Source: Polyodon spathula (lineage: Eukaryota; Chordata; Actinopteri; Acipenseriformes; Polyodontidae). Taken from it: 64,000 bases of DNA. Positions 10,380 through 23,418 of this stretch are shown piece by piece. The notes under the pieces are model-generated. The model worked only from the letters and a program-made list of their open reading frames with translations, searched no databases and was not told the origin of the DNA. A program made the translations under genes and the position numbers. The stretch lies in contig NC_054543.1 of NCBI RefSeq assembly GCF_017654505.1, forward strand, positions 21,464,976 through 21,528,975, read 5' to 3'. Every line of letters begins with the position of its first letter. Positions within the stretch are counted from its first letter, which is position 1.

Positions 10380-12003
10380 CCAGGGGCGATTGTACTAAAC
10401 GTGTCTGATCGTGGATCCAGGCTCCGATCTTGATCCTATTAAATATTGGGTTGCACTAAAAGGATCAGAGCTGATCTTGAGCTTAGTTTCGGCTCAATCT
10501 GCCCCTATTTCGATCTTAGTTCAGACCAAGATCAGAGTGGGATCAGAGCTTCATTGAATGTTTTATAAATGGAGAAATTAAATGTTTTTAGTTTTGAGCA
10601 AAGGAATAAACAACATAATGTATTTTGTCAGGTCAATAACATATCATGGCCCAGTAGACCTGACTGAGTGACCATGCCTCATAACTAAATATTGTTAGAC
10701 ACTTTGTGTGTTGACAAAGTCATACTGTCGTGTAGCAGGGCAGCAGGAGAGAAGCCCTGCACATGTTTTGGTATGTAAAACAAATGTCTAGTTTGTTTAT
10801 TTTAGCCTGAAAGGGAGGAGCTGGTGCATCCTCAGCCCAAGAGGGAGTAGGCCGAACGTCCACAGCCCACGTCTCCAGCAGCAGAGGAAGAATACCTGCT
10901 GGTTCTGCCTCCATCTCCATGGGGGAGGACTGCTTGCCGCTCCCATCTCCACCAGCAGAGGGAGAGTGCCTTCTGCTTCCGCCTCCACCACCCAAAGCAG
11001 AAAAAGACCTGCTGTGCCATATCCACCAGCAGAGAGAGCAAACTGCTGGTCCCCCCACTGCAGCCAGAAGGGGAGGACCCCCTGCCGCCTTCACAGCCAG
11101 AAGGGGAGGAGCAGCAGGAGTTGCCTCTGTCTCCACCACCGCCAGGGCGAGAAAAGCAGGATCTGCCTCTCCCTGCACCTCAAGAAGGACCAGGACAGAA
11201 TGCTGGCAGTCCTCAGCAGCCCCTGCATATGCTTCTGAGTGGAACATGGGGGAAAACCGCCCGGCTGCAGCGGCCATGAAGAGGGTCAACCCCAGCACCC
11301 CAACTAGTCCTGATTCCTTCACCAGGTGAAGAAGTGGAGCTCCCACTGCTGTCTTCATGGCCAAGGGCTCCCCTCCCGCCATCACCTCTCTAGGGTCCAT
11401 TGTCGCCTCCCAAGGGTCCGCTGCCTCCCAAGGGTGCCTGCCTTGCACTGCTGGGAGATGCCACGTCCACATCGCCTGGGCTTGTCTGCTTCGCCTGAGG
11501 ATGTTTGCTGTGCCGCTCTGCCTGGGAGAGCTGTTTCTGTTGTGTCTCCTAGGGTTACTACTGTTCCCGCTTCGCCTGGGGTCGCTGATGGTCCTGCATG
11601 GCAGCTGGAAATACTGTGGCTAGAGCCCCACAGAGGAGAGCTGCCAGTCATGAAAGGTGGGGGGGGGGGGGTGTCAGGAGACCAGGACCCCCCGCAGAAT
11701 GTTTTGTTATTTAAATAAATGGCACACACCACGTCTTTTTGCCCTGCAGTACTGCAGTTTCTTCCCGCTTCTGGCCTGATGTCAATTGGCTACCCTGTCA
11801 CATGCCGTTATCATTTTATCGATTACAATTAAATCATTGGTTTAATCTGATTGAACACTATGTTTCGGTCAATTCTTTTTTTTCTTAATGATCTTACCTT
11901 CTCCGACAGCCTTGATCTCCCCCTGTCCACAACATTTTTCTAATGGCAGTCAGCATCAGACCTTGATCTAATTTTATCAAAATGTGTTGATATTTTGCCC
12001 TGA
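10380..12003. mobile_element. Harbinger-like element with distant inverted ends
   Basis: The left end CAGGGGCGATTGTACTAAAC resembles the reverse complement of the right end, CAGGGCAAAATATCAACAC, and both are followed by GATC-rich sequence. Such GGGGC ends suit PIF/Harbinger elements. No matching 3-bp target duplication was found, and the interior is mostly the LTR element at 10727-11810. It is probably a non-autonomous Harbinger hit by a later LTR insertion. Confidence 0.35.
10727..11810 (+). mobile_element. Short LTR retroelement with Pro/Glu-rich spacer
   Basis: TGTCGTGTAGCAGGG at 10727 and TGTCAGGAGACCAGGACC at about 11672 may be the starts of two short related LTRs; both are followed by a GCA-ATGTTTTG block. 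A long G run at about 11657-11671, just before the second LTR, fits a polypurine tract. Between them, 10870-11330 codes proline/glutamate-rich repeats (for example PPAEGE and LLPPPPPKAE) shared with the element at 56107-57020. No protease or RT is present, so it would depend on another element. The 3' border is approximate. Confidence 0.45.
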
Positions 12004-12983
12004 ACTGATGCTGTAGCTACCTGTTGTCTGTGTTTGGTGGCATTGTGAGTGTATCCGTCAGAAACAAAACCGTGAATGGTAACATTTATTATAAACTTTA
12101 GATGTTTACATACCTTTTTTAAAATGTCTTTTTTTCTGAGGTGAGAAAAACATTTGTTATCATTTTAAATAAATATTGTACAGATACGTCTCTCGTGCTC
12201 ACTCCTCATCCCTCTTTTGATCTGCTTATTAAATAGGTGCCTGTTTCTTTACTTCAATCAAAGCAAGAGAAAAAAGAATGAAGAAAAAAACAGAAAAAAA
12301 CTGGGACAGAAACATTATTCCCTCTTTGCACAAGAAGAAAGGGCTTGGCTCTGATTAATTAGTTGGAGTTGCTAATCAGTTTAATAAGTCTGAAGTTGAT
12401 GGTAAGCGGTCCCCTTTGGCAATGCTTGCTAAGCTGATGGGGTGTCTTTTATTCTTCTGTCAGTAAACAGCCAGCCTTTATTTACGAAAACAGTTGTTTC
12501 CTTTTTTGTGCCTATTTACTGGGATAACCTTAAAGGCTTACACCACTGCTTAAGTCACTTAACAAGGGAAGGGGAAATTCATGAATTTTTTAAAGGGATT
12601 TAGCTCTAATTAAATCTGTGCTTCCCAATAGAGATATGGGGGATGGAGGAAAGTGCTGGTACTCCCTCTGTTTCTACAAAAAAGACTAGCTGGGTTTATG
12701 ACATCACCCAGGAAGAATCCATCCAAACCTATTGGAGTGGCAGAGAGGGAGGGAAGTTGCTCAAGCATGGGATAAAAGATACATTGTCATTTTAATTTCC
12801 AGGCAAGTTAACCAAGTTTAGGCTTTCTAAAGGTTGCCTAAACCCCAAATCTTTTGGGAGAGAATTAATACATGAGCTTTTTAATTCTAACAATAGTAAC
12901 ACAATTCTGGAAAGCAAATACTACATATTTATGAGGTTCTTAAAAGTGGAGTGCCACATATCATTCTTTTATTTTTTAAACAT
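12004..12983. other. No feature recognised
   Basis: AT-rich sequence with no recognisable domain, repeat family or exon-like segment. Confidence 0.4.
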
Positions 12984-14675
12984 GAGAACATAAGAAAGTT
13001 TACAAATGAGAGGAGGCCATTCGGCCCATCTTGCTCGTTTGGTTGTTAGTAGCTTATTGATCCCAAAATCTCATCAAGCAGTTTCTTGAAGGATCCCAGG
13101 GTGTCAGCTTCAATAACATTACTGGGGAGTTGATTCCAGACCCTCACAATTCTCTGTGTAAAAAAGTGTCTCCTATTTTCTGTTCTGAATGCCCCTTTTT
13201 CTAAACTCCATTTGTGACCCCTGGTCCTTGTTTCTTTTTTCAGGCTGAAAAAGTCCCTTGGGTCGACACTGTCAATACCTTTTAGAATTTTGAATGCTTG
13301 AATTAGGTCGCCACGTAGTCTTCTTTGTTCAAGACTGAACAGATTCAATTCTTTTAGCCTGTCTGCATATGATATGCCTTTTAAGCCCAGAATAATTCTG
13401 GTCGCTCTTCTTTGCACTCTTTCTAGAGCAGCAATATCTTTTTTATAGCGAGGTGACCAGAACTGAACACAATATTCAAGATGAGGTCTTACTAATGCAT
13501 TGTACAGTTTTAACATTACTTCCCTTGTTTTAAATTCAACACTTTTCACAATGTATCTGAGCATCTTGTTGGCCTTTTTTATAGCTTCCCCACATTGTCT
13601 AGATGAAGACATTTCTGAGTCAACAAAAACTCCTAGGTCTTTTTCATAGATTCTTTCTCCAATTTCAGTATCTCCCATATGATATTTATAATGTACATTT
13701 TTATTTCCTGCGTGCAGTACCTTACACTTTTCTCTATTAAATGTCATTTGCCATGTGTCTGCCCAGTTCTGAATCTTGTCTAGATCATTTTGAATGACCT
13801 TTGCTGCTGCAACAGTGTTTGCCACTCCTCCTATTTTTGTGTCGTCTGCAAATTTAACAAGTTTGCTTACTATACCAGAATCTAAATCATTAATGTAGAT
13901 TAGGAATAGCAGAGGACCTAATACTGATCCCTGTGGTACACCACTGGTTACCACACTCCATTCTGAGGTTCTTCCTCTAATAAGTACTTTCTGTTTTCTA
14001 CATGTTAACCACTCCCTAATCCATGTACATGTGTTTCCTTGAATCCCAACTGCGTTCAGTTTGAGAATTAATCTTTTGTGCGGGGCTTTGTCAAAAGCTT
14101 TCTGGAAATCTAAATAAACCATGTCATATACTTTGCAATTATCCATTATCGATGTTGCATCCTCAAAAAAACCAAGCAAGTTAGTTAGACACGATCTCCC
14201 TTTCCTAAAACCATGTTGACTGTCTCCCAGGACCCTGTTACCATATAGGTAATTTTCCATTTTGGATATTATTATAGTATCCATAAGTTTGCATATAATA
14301 GAAGTCAGGCTTACTGGTCTGTAGTTACCTGGTTCAGTTTTGTTTCCCTTTTTGTGGATCGGTATTACGTTTGCAATTTTCCAGTCTGTCGGTACCACCC
14401 CTGTGTCAAGAGACTGCTGCATGATCTTGGTTTGCAGTTTGTAAATTACTTCTTTCATTTCTTGGAGTACTATTGGGAGGATCTCATCCGGCCCAGGGGA
14501 TTTGTTTATTTTAAGAGCTCCTAGTCCCTTTAACACTTCTGCCTCGGTTATGCTAAAGTTATTTAAAACTGTATAGGAACTGGATGACATGTGGGGCATG
14601 TTGTCCGTATCCTCCTTTGTAAAAACTTGTGAAAAGTAATCATTTAATACATTTGCTATTTTTTTTTCTTCATCC
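12984..14675 (-). mobile_element. CR1-like LINE copy 2, 5' truncated
   Basis: It is collinear with copy 1 and similar throughout, starting at the 3' tail next to 12984. Homology stops at about 14675, immediately after a TTTTTTCTTCATCC block, where copy 1 continues into further ORF sequence. No target duplication was identified. This is the best-preserved CR1 copy in the window. Confidence 0.9.
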
Positions 14676-14716
14676 TTAATTAACCAAGGGCTAGTGCAAA
14701 AAATGGAGCCTAACAA
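13046..14716 (-). CDS. CR1-like reverse transcriptase, partial but uninterrupted
   Basis: An uninterrupted 556-residue frame. The first dozen or so residues come from flanking DNA upstream of the truncation point, so this methionine is fortuitous. The RT blocks are complete: SPGPDEILP, GNYRPVSLTSI, VYLDFQKAFDKAPH, TSGVPQGSVLGPLL, and an intact catalytic FADDTKIGG. The C-terminal CR1 block (LKELNLFSLEQRRLRGDLIQ and the VRVWNQLPSN block) follows. The endonuclease domain, needed for mobility, is absent. An open frame of this length suggests a relatively young insertion. Confidence 0.9.
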   Translation of the reverse strand: MLGSIFCTSPWLIKDEEKKIANVLNDYFSQVFTKEDTDNMPHMSSSSYTVLNNFSITEAEVLKGLGALKINKSPGPDEILPIVLQEMKEVIYKLQTKIMQQSLDTGVVPTDWKIANVIPIHKKGNKTEPGNYRPVSLTSIICKLMDTIIISKMENYLYGNRVLGDSQHGFRKGRSCLTNLLGFFEDATSIMDNCKVYDMVYLDFQKAFDKAPHKRLILKLNAVGIQGNTCTWIREWLTCRKQKVLIRGRTSEWSVVTSGVPQGSVLGPLLFLIYINDLDSGIVSKLVKFADDTKIGGVANTVAAAKVIQNDLDKIQNWADTWQMTFNREKCKVLHAGNKNVHYKYHMGDTEIGERIYEKDLGVFVDSEMSSSRQCGEAIKKANKMLRYIVKSVEFKTREVMLKLYNALVRPHLEYCVQFWSPRYKKDIAALERVQRRATRIILGLKGISYADRLKELNLFSLEQRRLRGDLIQAFKILKGIDSVDPRDFFSLKKETRTRGHKWSLEKGAFRTENRRHFFTQRIVRVWNQLPSNVIEADTLGSFKKLLDEILGSISY

Positions 14717-16216
14717 GAGTACCTCAAAATACGCATCTCTTCCTTACCATCAACTACTTTTTCCTTACTTTTGTAGTTGCTCAGAGGCAGAAACCTAACA
14801 TTTTCAATGGTAAACATGGACCTACTCATTACCAGGCCATTCACTATTTCCATTTTAATGTTTTCATTTTTTTATGTGATAAAATCTGAACAGATGTTTT
14901 CTCCATTTCAGAATACAGCATCACCAGGACTTGTGTAAAGTCCTTTGGAGTAGGGGAGAATGTTATAATACTTTGTAAAATACCTTTTATTATGTTAGAC
15001 AATTTATGCAATAAAAAAAGCAATGTGCTTCAAGCAATTAAGAACATTTTGAGTTACATACAAGCACAAAACAGCCAGCCTAACCATGTCATTTGCTTAT
15101 CAAGAAACACATGCCAGCATAAAAGGTATATTTTATATCTATATTGTCACTATATGTAATTGCTGACCAGTTTAATGTCCTATTCTGTGTATTCTCCATC
15201 ATTTTGTATGAGTGTTTTAGTGTAGATCATTATTTATCATGCTTACTAACTATTTCAGCAAAAATGCCCCTTTTCAAATGTTGGCACTGCTTCTTAAAAA
15301 AACCACTAGGTTGAAAAATGACCACTAAGATTGTGCAGCTATAATTCCTGTCCCCTCTCTTACTATGGTTTAATGTAGAGATGTTCTGTTTACTATGGCC
15401 ACCGTTACTCACCCCTAGTGGTTATTTCTAAAGGCTCATAGAAGATGCCTCCAAGAAATTACTGACATTTCACAAGGTGATGAGTGATGACTCTGTGGGT
15501 GCTATGAAAATTAAAGGTAGTGACCTTTGGGGATCCCTGTGTGGCTTACCTGGTAAAGGCATGGTCATGTGATGTGTAAGTTCAGCTCCTGGGTATAAAT
15601 GGGTGATTGGCTTGGAGGTGAGATAAAAGAACACCCACTGACCTTCAGGTCTCCTGAGCTGTCATGGGGAGATGTTGCAGTGAAGGTGTATAATTGGGCA
15701 TTGTATATTGGGGAGACAATGGAGACTTATTAAATTTAGACTTATCACACATTGGCAGATTATATCTATATTGTGGCAAAGCCTCAGCTCTGGCTCGTTG
15801 CACCCTTTAAACACACCAATCCAGACACAGAAACATAGCGCATGTTTACTTACAATACAACAAAATAAACAAACAAAAACCTAACTCCCCTTGAAACACT
15901 AACTTACCAAATCCTTCGCTGTCAGCCAGACGGCTAAGCCATTTACCAGTCACCAAAACCACTTGTTGTACAAACAAGTTTACACCGTACCTTTTTTGAC
16001 CACACAGGTCTCTTTACAGGCCTCTCACAGACAGACTGTTTCTCCAACACCACCCTTCTTACTGGCAACAAAGGCCAGTATTTATGCCATGTGTCTGAGG
16101 CTTAATTGATTGCCAATTACCCAATCTGTACCTCACCCGCATTTCAGGCAAGGACTCGTTAACCACTTCAACTCTAGATGTAAAAATGAAACCCCTTCCC
16201 AGGTACCAGATTTTGA
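14676..16216. other. No gene; one MITE-like fragment
   Basis: About 15222-15270 matches the arm of the palindromic element at 32080-32305 (GATCATTATTTATCATGC, then TTACTAAC and CAGCAAAAAT). The stretch 15770-16210 has a TATA-like TTTATGCC on the minus strand and might be an unknown LTR, but this is weak. Nothing else was recognised. Confidence 0.3.
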
Positions 16217-16217
16217 A

Positions 16218-16286
<69 letters not shown>

Positions 16287-16293
16287 TAATAAT
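16217..16293. repeat. (AAT)n microsatellite
   Basis: A trinucleotide run with a single interruption near its right end. Confidence 0.95.
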
Positions 16294-17032
<739 letters not shown>

Positions 17033-17183
17033 GAAGGTGTCGAGTTTTCAAACATGTTTGTCTACATTGTACTTACACCCATTTGATGACAAAGTAAAAT
17101 AGTATAGTATTAGTAATAGTAGTAAAATAATGCACTTTTTTCTTTTTTACTTAAGAATAAATTAATAAATTAAAGTAAAACAT

Positions 17184-19196
17184 TTATGTCTTAATCTTTC
17201 GCAGGGTTGAGAAGGACTTTTCGGATGTGCAAGAGGAGACTGGGATCGTAAGCACAATCTTAATCAGTTTGAAGAGCTCTGGTAGTAGTGCTTGCAAATG
17301 TTCGCCTTGCTCACAGCTAAGCAGTTTTACTGCATCCTCAAATGTTGACAGGTGAATGCCACGTTCTTTTGCAAAGTCAATAAGCATATCATAATGTAGT
17401 TGCAGTCGATCAGCGGCGATGTCAGTCTTATAGAACTCTGCAATGTGATTGCTGTTGCATGCCCCAATGAAACTTTTCAATGCTTGTCATGTGTTCCCAC
17501 ACAGCAGACTTGAACCTGTTGTATAGTGCAGTTGTAACACAATCTATAACACTGTTGTAACTTTGTTGGTAGAGTTCTTCAGGAGACTGAAATGATTGCG
17601 AGAGAGATCCATCATCAAACCGGCGAGGTACCTTTCTATGTCTTGGAAGGGTGGAGGGTGGAATCCAACAATTATGCCCCCTGAATGGCTTTCTTCCATA
17701 ACTGTTTAAATCTGTTGCTAAGTTGGCTTATACTACTTTTAAGTGAATTAACAGTTATTTCTGCTTGATGGAACTGCATGTGACTACTTTACAAAGCAGT
17801 ATTGACAGTTTCAACGCGTGCAAAAAAGAGCAACAGCATCTGGAGGGTTGTATATGCCAAACTTTCGGAGATGTGCAGCGAATCCACTTGCTTTCCCTCC
17901 AGCGCCACTTTTATTATTAATTGATAGATCTTCAAGAAATTCACTTAATTCACTGTAATTGGAGACCACTGACTGCAGTGAAGATGCGCGGAGAGTCCAT
18001 CCTGTTGGACAAAATAGGTGCAGACTCACTTTGTCTTGCTCTCCTGTTTGAAACCTTTCAAAGTAAGCACGTCGTTTTGGAGAATTCTTCACAAATATAA
18101 TCAAGTCATGAATTACTGTCATCAGATTTCGAAAAATATCAACACTTTATAACATGTCTTGCACCACCAAGTTCAGACTGTGTGCTAAACAGTGCACATA
18201 TAAAGCACAAGGCTCCTCTTGCTGTACTAGTGCCTGTAACCCCCAATGCTTTCCGGCAACATTAGCGGCTCCATCGTAACTCTGTCCCCAACCTTTTTCG
18301 ATTGGAAAATTGTATCTGAGAAGAAGGTTTTAAGCATGGCAAAAAGAGCACCAGCCCTAGTTGAAGATGTTGTGTAAAAGCCAAAGAAAAGCTCATCCAC
18401 TTCAAGATTCTTCATAACTATTCGAAAGCAAAATGACACCTGGTCTATGATAGAGATGTTTACTGTCTTGTCCACAATAACAGCATAACATCCAGCTTTG
18501 TGTACCTCCTGTGTTAATGCACGAAGGATATTGTATGCCATTATTGAAATCATTTCACTTGTAATGTCAGGAGAAAGCCAGTTGTATCCAGAGTGATTAA
18601 ACCAGGATTTTAATACTGGGACGTCTTCTGCCCGTGAATTTAAAAGTTGTGTCAAATTGGACTGTTTATCCACTTTTCCTCTTATTGTGAGAACCTGACG
18701 AGCCAGATACCTCAATGATGACAGAATTTTCATGATAGCGACTCTTCCTTCTTTCATTTGTTGTAATTTGCCTTGCGAACAGGCAAATTACAGCTATATT
18801 TACACCTCCTTTAATTGCTGCTACTGCACCAGCAGAAGCTCGATGCAAACTTGATTTCTCATGACTATTAAACCTTTCTAAAGCCTTTTTTCCAATTTCC
18901 AAACCCCTCCTGAATGAAAGTCATGTATGAATCTTTTTCTCGAGATGTGGCTGGGATGAGTCAGCACTAACCTTACTTAGTGTAGATCCTGAGTCCGATT
19001 CTGTGGCATTTTTCCAGCTCTGTTCCGTTTCCCCCTCGCTCTGGCTAGATATTTCTGGTTCAGTTGTGCTGGGCTCAGCAGCAACTGACAAAGCTGAATC
19101 AGTCCTGAACCCAGTTCTTTCTTCAGCAACTGCAGAACCTCTGTTTGTCGTCTTAATTAGAAATGTATCCATGATTTCAAAAAATAGAATGAACAA
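17184..19196 (-). pseudogene. hAT transposase relic (ZMYM1-like, DUF4371)
   Basis: Read on the minus strand, the pieces occur in native order. 18921-19196 is an N-terminal region; 18666-18902 holds the end of a TTF-type finger (ERFNSHEKSSLHR). 18227-18757 is a DUF4371 core with ELFFGFYTTSST-type residues and the nearby VIVDKTVNISIIDQVSFCF. 17811-18122 follows with CPTGWTLRASSLQSV. The C-terminal dimerisation block at 17184-17480 includes TIPVSSCTSEKSFSTLRKIK. Frame changes and stops separate the pieces, so no active enzyme can be made. The expected VDET box reads VDKT, losing the acidic residue. It belongs to the same broad family as 4870-6700 but is a different copy. Confidence 0.85.
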
Positions 19197-19483
19197 ACTG
19201 CTATTTTAACGCTATATACGACCCTTTCATTGCTTCACTTTATTTCTGCCACGCAACGTCACTACGTTACCTTTACGTTTTGTATCACCCTACTGACGGC
19301 TTTTGTCACATGATGATGTTATGAAGCAGGAAACCGGTGAAATTTACTCAGACCAATGCAACTAACGGGGTGGGGAATTAAAACTATTGTAACTAGTACA
19401 GTATAAAAGAAAACCTAATCGGAATCGCAGTTTTTTTGTTTTTTTTTTTACTTCCTTGAATGATTAAACAACTTATTAAAATT

Positions 19484-19546
19484 CCAGGGGGGGCTGAGCC
19501 CCCCTTTTTACTATTCAGCGGGGGCTGAAGCCCTGGAGCCCCCGTG
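19484..19546. repeat. G/C inverted-repeat cluster, likely hAT terminus
   Basis: CCAGGGGGGGCTGAGCCCCC and then GCGGGGGCTGAAGCCC form two adjacent short hairpins. The start CAGGGG suits hAT ends, and the cluster lies about 290 bp upstream of the hAT relic's coding region. The partner terminus beyond 17184 was not found. Confidence 0.45.
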
Positions 19547-20592
19547 TACATCAATCGCGGATATAGCGCCTATATATATATCATATATTATATATATATG
19601 AAAGGCTTCCCGCAATATAAGCTCAGTTTTCTAAACGCACACAGGTAGATTAGAATCTCTACACAACACTCAATTGGATACAAATGTCACCTGACCCTCC
19701 CCCCACTTTCATTGCACATTCCACAGTACTATTACTGCCTTAGGGAATGAAACCTGAAACGCTAGACTGAGAAAACGATCACAGAATAGAATGGGAAACT
19801 TGACGTACATTTGATGTAAGTCATGGTGTTGAAGTGGTTAAGACAGGATTCCTTTTTCCCTACCAACCACAACTCACATCCGTGTACACATCCACTGAAC
19901 TTCTTATAATGAGCCCGTGTCCCCCCCTTCCCAGACCAGACACAATACCAATACACCGTTTGTATTAACATGACATGTCTGACGACAGGCTAATCTTTTT
20001 TACTTGTTTGTTTACACTTGCTTTTTCATAATTAAACTCCCATGCATTTTTCTCCAGTCCAGTAGAATGCGCTCACACCCTCCCTGGTTACAGTCAGTTT
20101 CACAGTAAAGCCTGGACAACAACATCAGGATTGTTAACAACATGGCCCGGCACAAGTATAACCTTGTATCCCTGTTACACCTGACCATTACTTCTGGAAG
20201 AATAAGTAATCAGCTTCGGGAGTGACTGTTGAAATATAGGCAAATATTATATTTGTGGTTAAAAATACAGTGAAATTCATCTGCTGTAAATGTATCTGTT
20301 CGCTAGACAAAATATGTGTGTGATGTTTGGACATATGGAGTGACCTAGCAAGTGAATGGTAGAAATGCGTAGGCCTACTTCTGCGTACTACAGTACAGTT
20401 TATAGACAAAGTGCAGTAGATTTGTGAAACGAAAATTGCATCATTGATTAAAAAAAATAATAATAATAAAGTAGCCTACGGTAACATTATAAAATATGTG
20501 TAAGTCTTTTCTATGTCAAAAAAAAAGTGTGTATGTGTTTAGCACCAACTGTCTCTTGGCCATTTCGCCAGCAGGCCTATAAAGGCATGATA
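19547..20592. other. No feature recognised
   Basis: Contains a short TA-rich block near 19572-19599 but no recognisable gene or repeat family. Confidence 0.4.
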
Positions 20593-20599
20593 AGAAAAA

Positions 20600-20690
<91 letters not shown>

Positions 20691-20711
20691 CACACACACA
20701 CACACACACAG
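20593..20711. repeat. Compound microsatellite (A)n-(TA)n-(GATA)n-(CA)n
   Basis: A poly(A) run is followed by TA, GATA and CA blocks, in the same order as the locus at 16869-17032. Confidence 0.97.
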
Positions 20712-21768
20712 ATACAGCGTATGTGATTTTATATAGCACTGTATATATGCCTACACATTTTGAATTGAGAAAACACCACCGGAATCAGAGTAAAGAAAGT
20801 TATTATGTAATAACTTTTAAGTGCAGTCACGGTTTTGTTAAGTAGAATTTTCAAAACTATATAACATGTGCAGTATTAAAATATGCTAAACCAACAAAAT
20901 ACATGTTGTATATTTTATTTTTAGTGCACTGGTACGGGCCATCGTTTAAACAGTACCTGAAACAGATATACGTGTTTATCAATATCAACATCAACATGTT
21001 TTGTAAAAATAAAGCAAAAATAGTTTTGAAAACTGTCAGAGGTCAGTGCACAGATGGCTAATTTACATATTAAAGAGGTAGACATAAGCCCTCTGTAAAT
21101 GTCATATAAACAGTTAGTCGGTTACTGCAGTCTGTCTTTGGGATAAAAAAAAAAATAAATAATAAATAAATACATATTTTAAAAAACTAAAAGCCTGGTC
21201 TAAACTCCATTTTATTTCCTGTGTGTGTTCGTGCCTGCAAATTGATATGAATTTTTTTCAATGACCCGATTAAAGTTTATTGTAACTTAAGTACTACTGG
21301 TTTATTTCAAAATACAGAATGTATGGCCAATCAGGATCCGAAGTTTTGCCACACAGTCCTATTTTACAAGCTGTTACGTCTGCTGTGAGAGTAGCTTTCA
21401 ATCCAATGAATAAATATGGATTACTGGCTCAATACTAGTATGTTACTAGCAAAGGGTGATAAAGATGAAATACCATCAGATTAAAAACGCCAAAAATGTT
21501 TTGCGAATGAAGCTCTCTTAATTCCTCTGCTATCATCGTGATTTGTGTGGTAACAAGCAATGTTATCAGACTGATATTAGTTAAGCGTTTTATTAAGATT
21601 TTTTAATTTGCATCATACTGTACGTTTTAGTCACCAATAATTTAAAAATGCCAATAACATGTTTTTGTAATAAGGACAGATGCGGTGAGATGCGTGGATA
21701 GTGAACTTTTCTTTGCCTGCTTTTCTATAATTGTATTATCAACAAAAATATATGATTGCCATTTGCTG
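20712..21768. other. No feature recognised
   Basis: AT-rich sequence. No domain, repeat family or exon-like segment was recognised. Confidence 0.4.
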
Positions 21769-22791
21769 AAAACAGAAAGTACTGATTAGAGGAAAAACCT
21801 CAGAATGGAGTGTGGTAACCAGCGGTGTACCACAGGGATCAGTATTAGGTCCTCTGCTATTCCTAATCTACATTAATGATTTAGATTTTGGTATAGTAAG
21901 CAAACTTGTTAAATTTGCAGACGACACAAAAGTAGGAGGAGTGGCAAACACTGTTGCAGCAGCAAAGGTCATTCAAAATGATCTAGATAAGATTCAGAAC
22001 TGGGCAGACACATGGCAAATGACATTTAATAGAGAAATGTGTAAGGTACTGCACGCAGGAAATAAAAATGTACATTATAAATATCATATGGGAGATATTG
22101 AAATTGGAGAAGGAATCTATGAAAAAGACCTAGGAGTTTTTGTTGACTCAGAAATGTCTTCATCTAGACAATGTGGGGAAGCTATAAAAAAGGCCAACAA
22201 GATGCTCGGATACATTGTGAAAAGTGTTGAATTTAAATCAAGGGAAGTAATGTTAAAACTGTACAATGCACTAGTAAGACCTCATCTTGAATATTGTGTT
22301 CAGTTCTGGTCACCTCGCTATCAAAAAGATATTGCTGCTCTAGAAAGAGTGCAAAGAAGAGCGACCAGAATTATTCCGGGCTTAAAAGGCATGTCATATG
22401 CAGACAGGCTAAAAGAATTGAATCTGTTCAGTCTTGAACAAAGAAGACTACGTGGCGACCTAATTCAAGCATTCAAAATTCTAAAAGATATTAACAGTGT
22501 CGACCCAAGGGACTTTTTCAGCCTGAAAAAAGAAACAAGGACCAGGGGTCACAAATGGAGTTTAGAAAAAGGGGCATTCAGAACAGAAAATAGGAGACAC
22601 TTTTTTACACAGAGAATTGTGAGGGTCTGGAATCAACTCCTCAGTAATGTTATTGAAGCTGACACCCTGGGATCCTTCAAGAAGCTGCTTGATGAAATTT
22701 TGGGATCAATAAGCTACTAACAACCAAACGAGCAAGATGGGCCGAATGGCCTCCTCTCGTTTGTAAACTTTCTTATGTTCTTATGTTCTTA
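21769..22791 (+). mobile_element. CR1-like LINE copy 3, strongly 5' truncated
   Basis: Homology to copies 1 and 2 begins at AAAACAGAAAGTACTG (about 21769) and runs to the 3' tail, which ends in tandem TTATGTTC units at about 22791. It is in the opposite orientation to copies 1, 2 and 4. The truncation lies inside the RT domain. Confidence 0.9.
21812..22720 (+). CDS. CR1-like RT C-terminal part
   Basis: A 302-residue open frame starts just before SGVPQGSVLGPLLFLIYIND and includes an intact catalytic box FADDTKVGG. It continues through the thumb and the CR1-specific C-terminus (LKELNLFSLEQRRLRGDLIQ) to the stop. The fingers and the first catalytic aspartate (VYLDFQKAF in copies 1 and 2) are missing, so it cannot be active. 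The open frame is retained by youth rather than by function. Confidence 0.9.
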   Translation: MVTSGVPQGSVLGPLLFLIYINDLDFGIVSKLVKFADDTKVGGVANTVAAAKVIQNDLDKIQNWADTWQMTFNREMCKVLHAGNKNVHYKYHMGDIEIGEGIYEKDLGVFVDSEMSSSRQCGEAIKKANKMLGYIVKSVEFKSREVMLKLYNALVRPHLEYCVQFWSPRYQKDIAALERVQRRATRIIPGLKGMSYADRLKELNLFSLEQRRLRGDLIQAFKILKDINSVDPRDFFSLKKETRTRGHKWSLEKGAFRTENRRHFFTQRIVRVWNQLLSNVIEADTLGSFKKLLDEILGSISY

Positions 22792-23039
22792 AATAGTTGT
22801 CACTTCTGAATGATTGAGGCTAGCACTGAGGCTTTGTTGATTTGAATTAATTAGTAATTACAATAAAATTATGTTGATGTTTCCAACAACTAGATACTTG
22901 TTTGAGGGACTATATAATATATGCTTTTCCGTTATAATACTGTAACTTTTATAATTCTATCCATCACAAACTCCAAGGCTTGTGCGTTGTTGTTGTATCA
23001 TGTTATTGTACAGATCTTATTTTTTTCTGTTTTCATTTT
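22792..23039. other. No feature recognised; may hold the start of the next LTR
   Basis: Nothing recognisable. The 5' edge of the LTR that ends at 23271 may fall in or just after this stretch. Confidence 0.3.
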
Positions 23040-23271
23040 ATTATGACTATCTCAGATTGGGATACGCAGTGCACTACAGTGTGTTCCCATTGGCCCGAAG
23101 TGTGTGGCTAAGGACGAATGGGATGTGTAAGTCTTGAATAGAATAGCGTAGGTTGGGGCTATAAAAGGCACCGCAACGCTCTGTTGTTGTGGTTGCCATG
23201 GTTCCGGAGCAGCTGACAAGTTGCTGTGTGTGTGACTGAATAAAGTTTTTGGAACGAGAAACGCTACATTG
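23040..23271 (+). mobile_element. LTR 3' part (U3-R-U5) of a Ty3-like element
   Basis: A TATA box CTATAAAAGGC at about 23159-23169 is followed about 70 bp later by a poly(A) signal GAATAAAG at about 23238. The segment ends ...CGCTACA just before a primer-binding-site-like sequence. This is the promoter-polyadenylation order expected in an LTR. The 5' edge is not resolved, and the sequence is not obviously LTR family 1. Confidence 0.55.
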
Positions 23272-23293
23272 GCATCAGAAGCAGGATAAGAAC
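23272..23293 (+). promoter_or_regulatory. Candidate primer-binding site
   Basis: TTGGCATCAGAAGCAGG immediately follows the LTR end. TGGCATCAGAAG-like sequences are found at this place in many Ty3/gypsy elements. The tRNA used is not determined. Confidence 0.5.
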
Positions 23294-23418
23294 AAAACCT
23301 ACAGCGTCAAGCAGGAGCAGTAAGGAGATATGGAACAGTGAATCTGCTGCAACCCCGACACATCCCGTGGGATGGCAGATGAGAGGACCTCTTTGAGGAC
23401 CTAGAGGACTGGGGTTGG

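Noticed and set aside
15770..16210. Possible minus-strand LTR
   Set aside because: A TATA-like motif alone is not enough; no clear ends, poly(A) signal or second copy was found.
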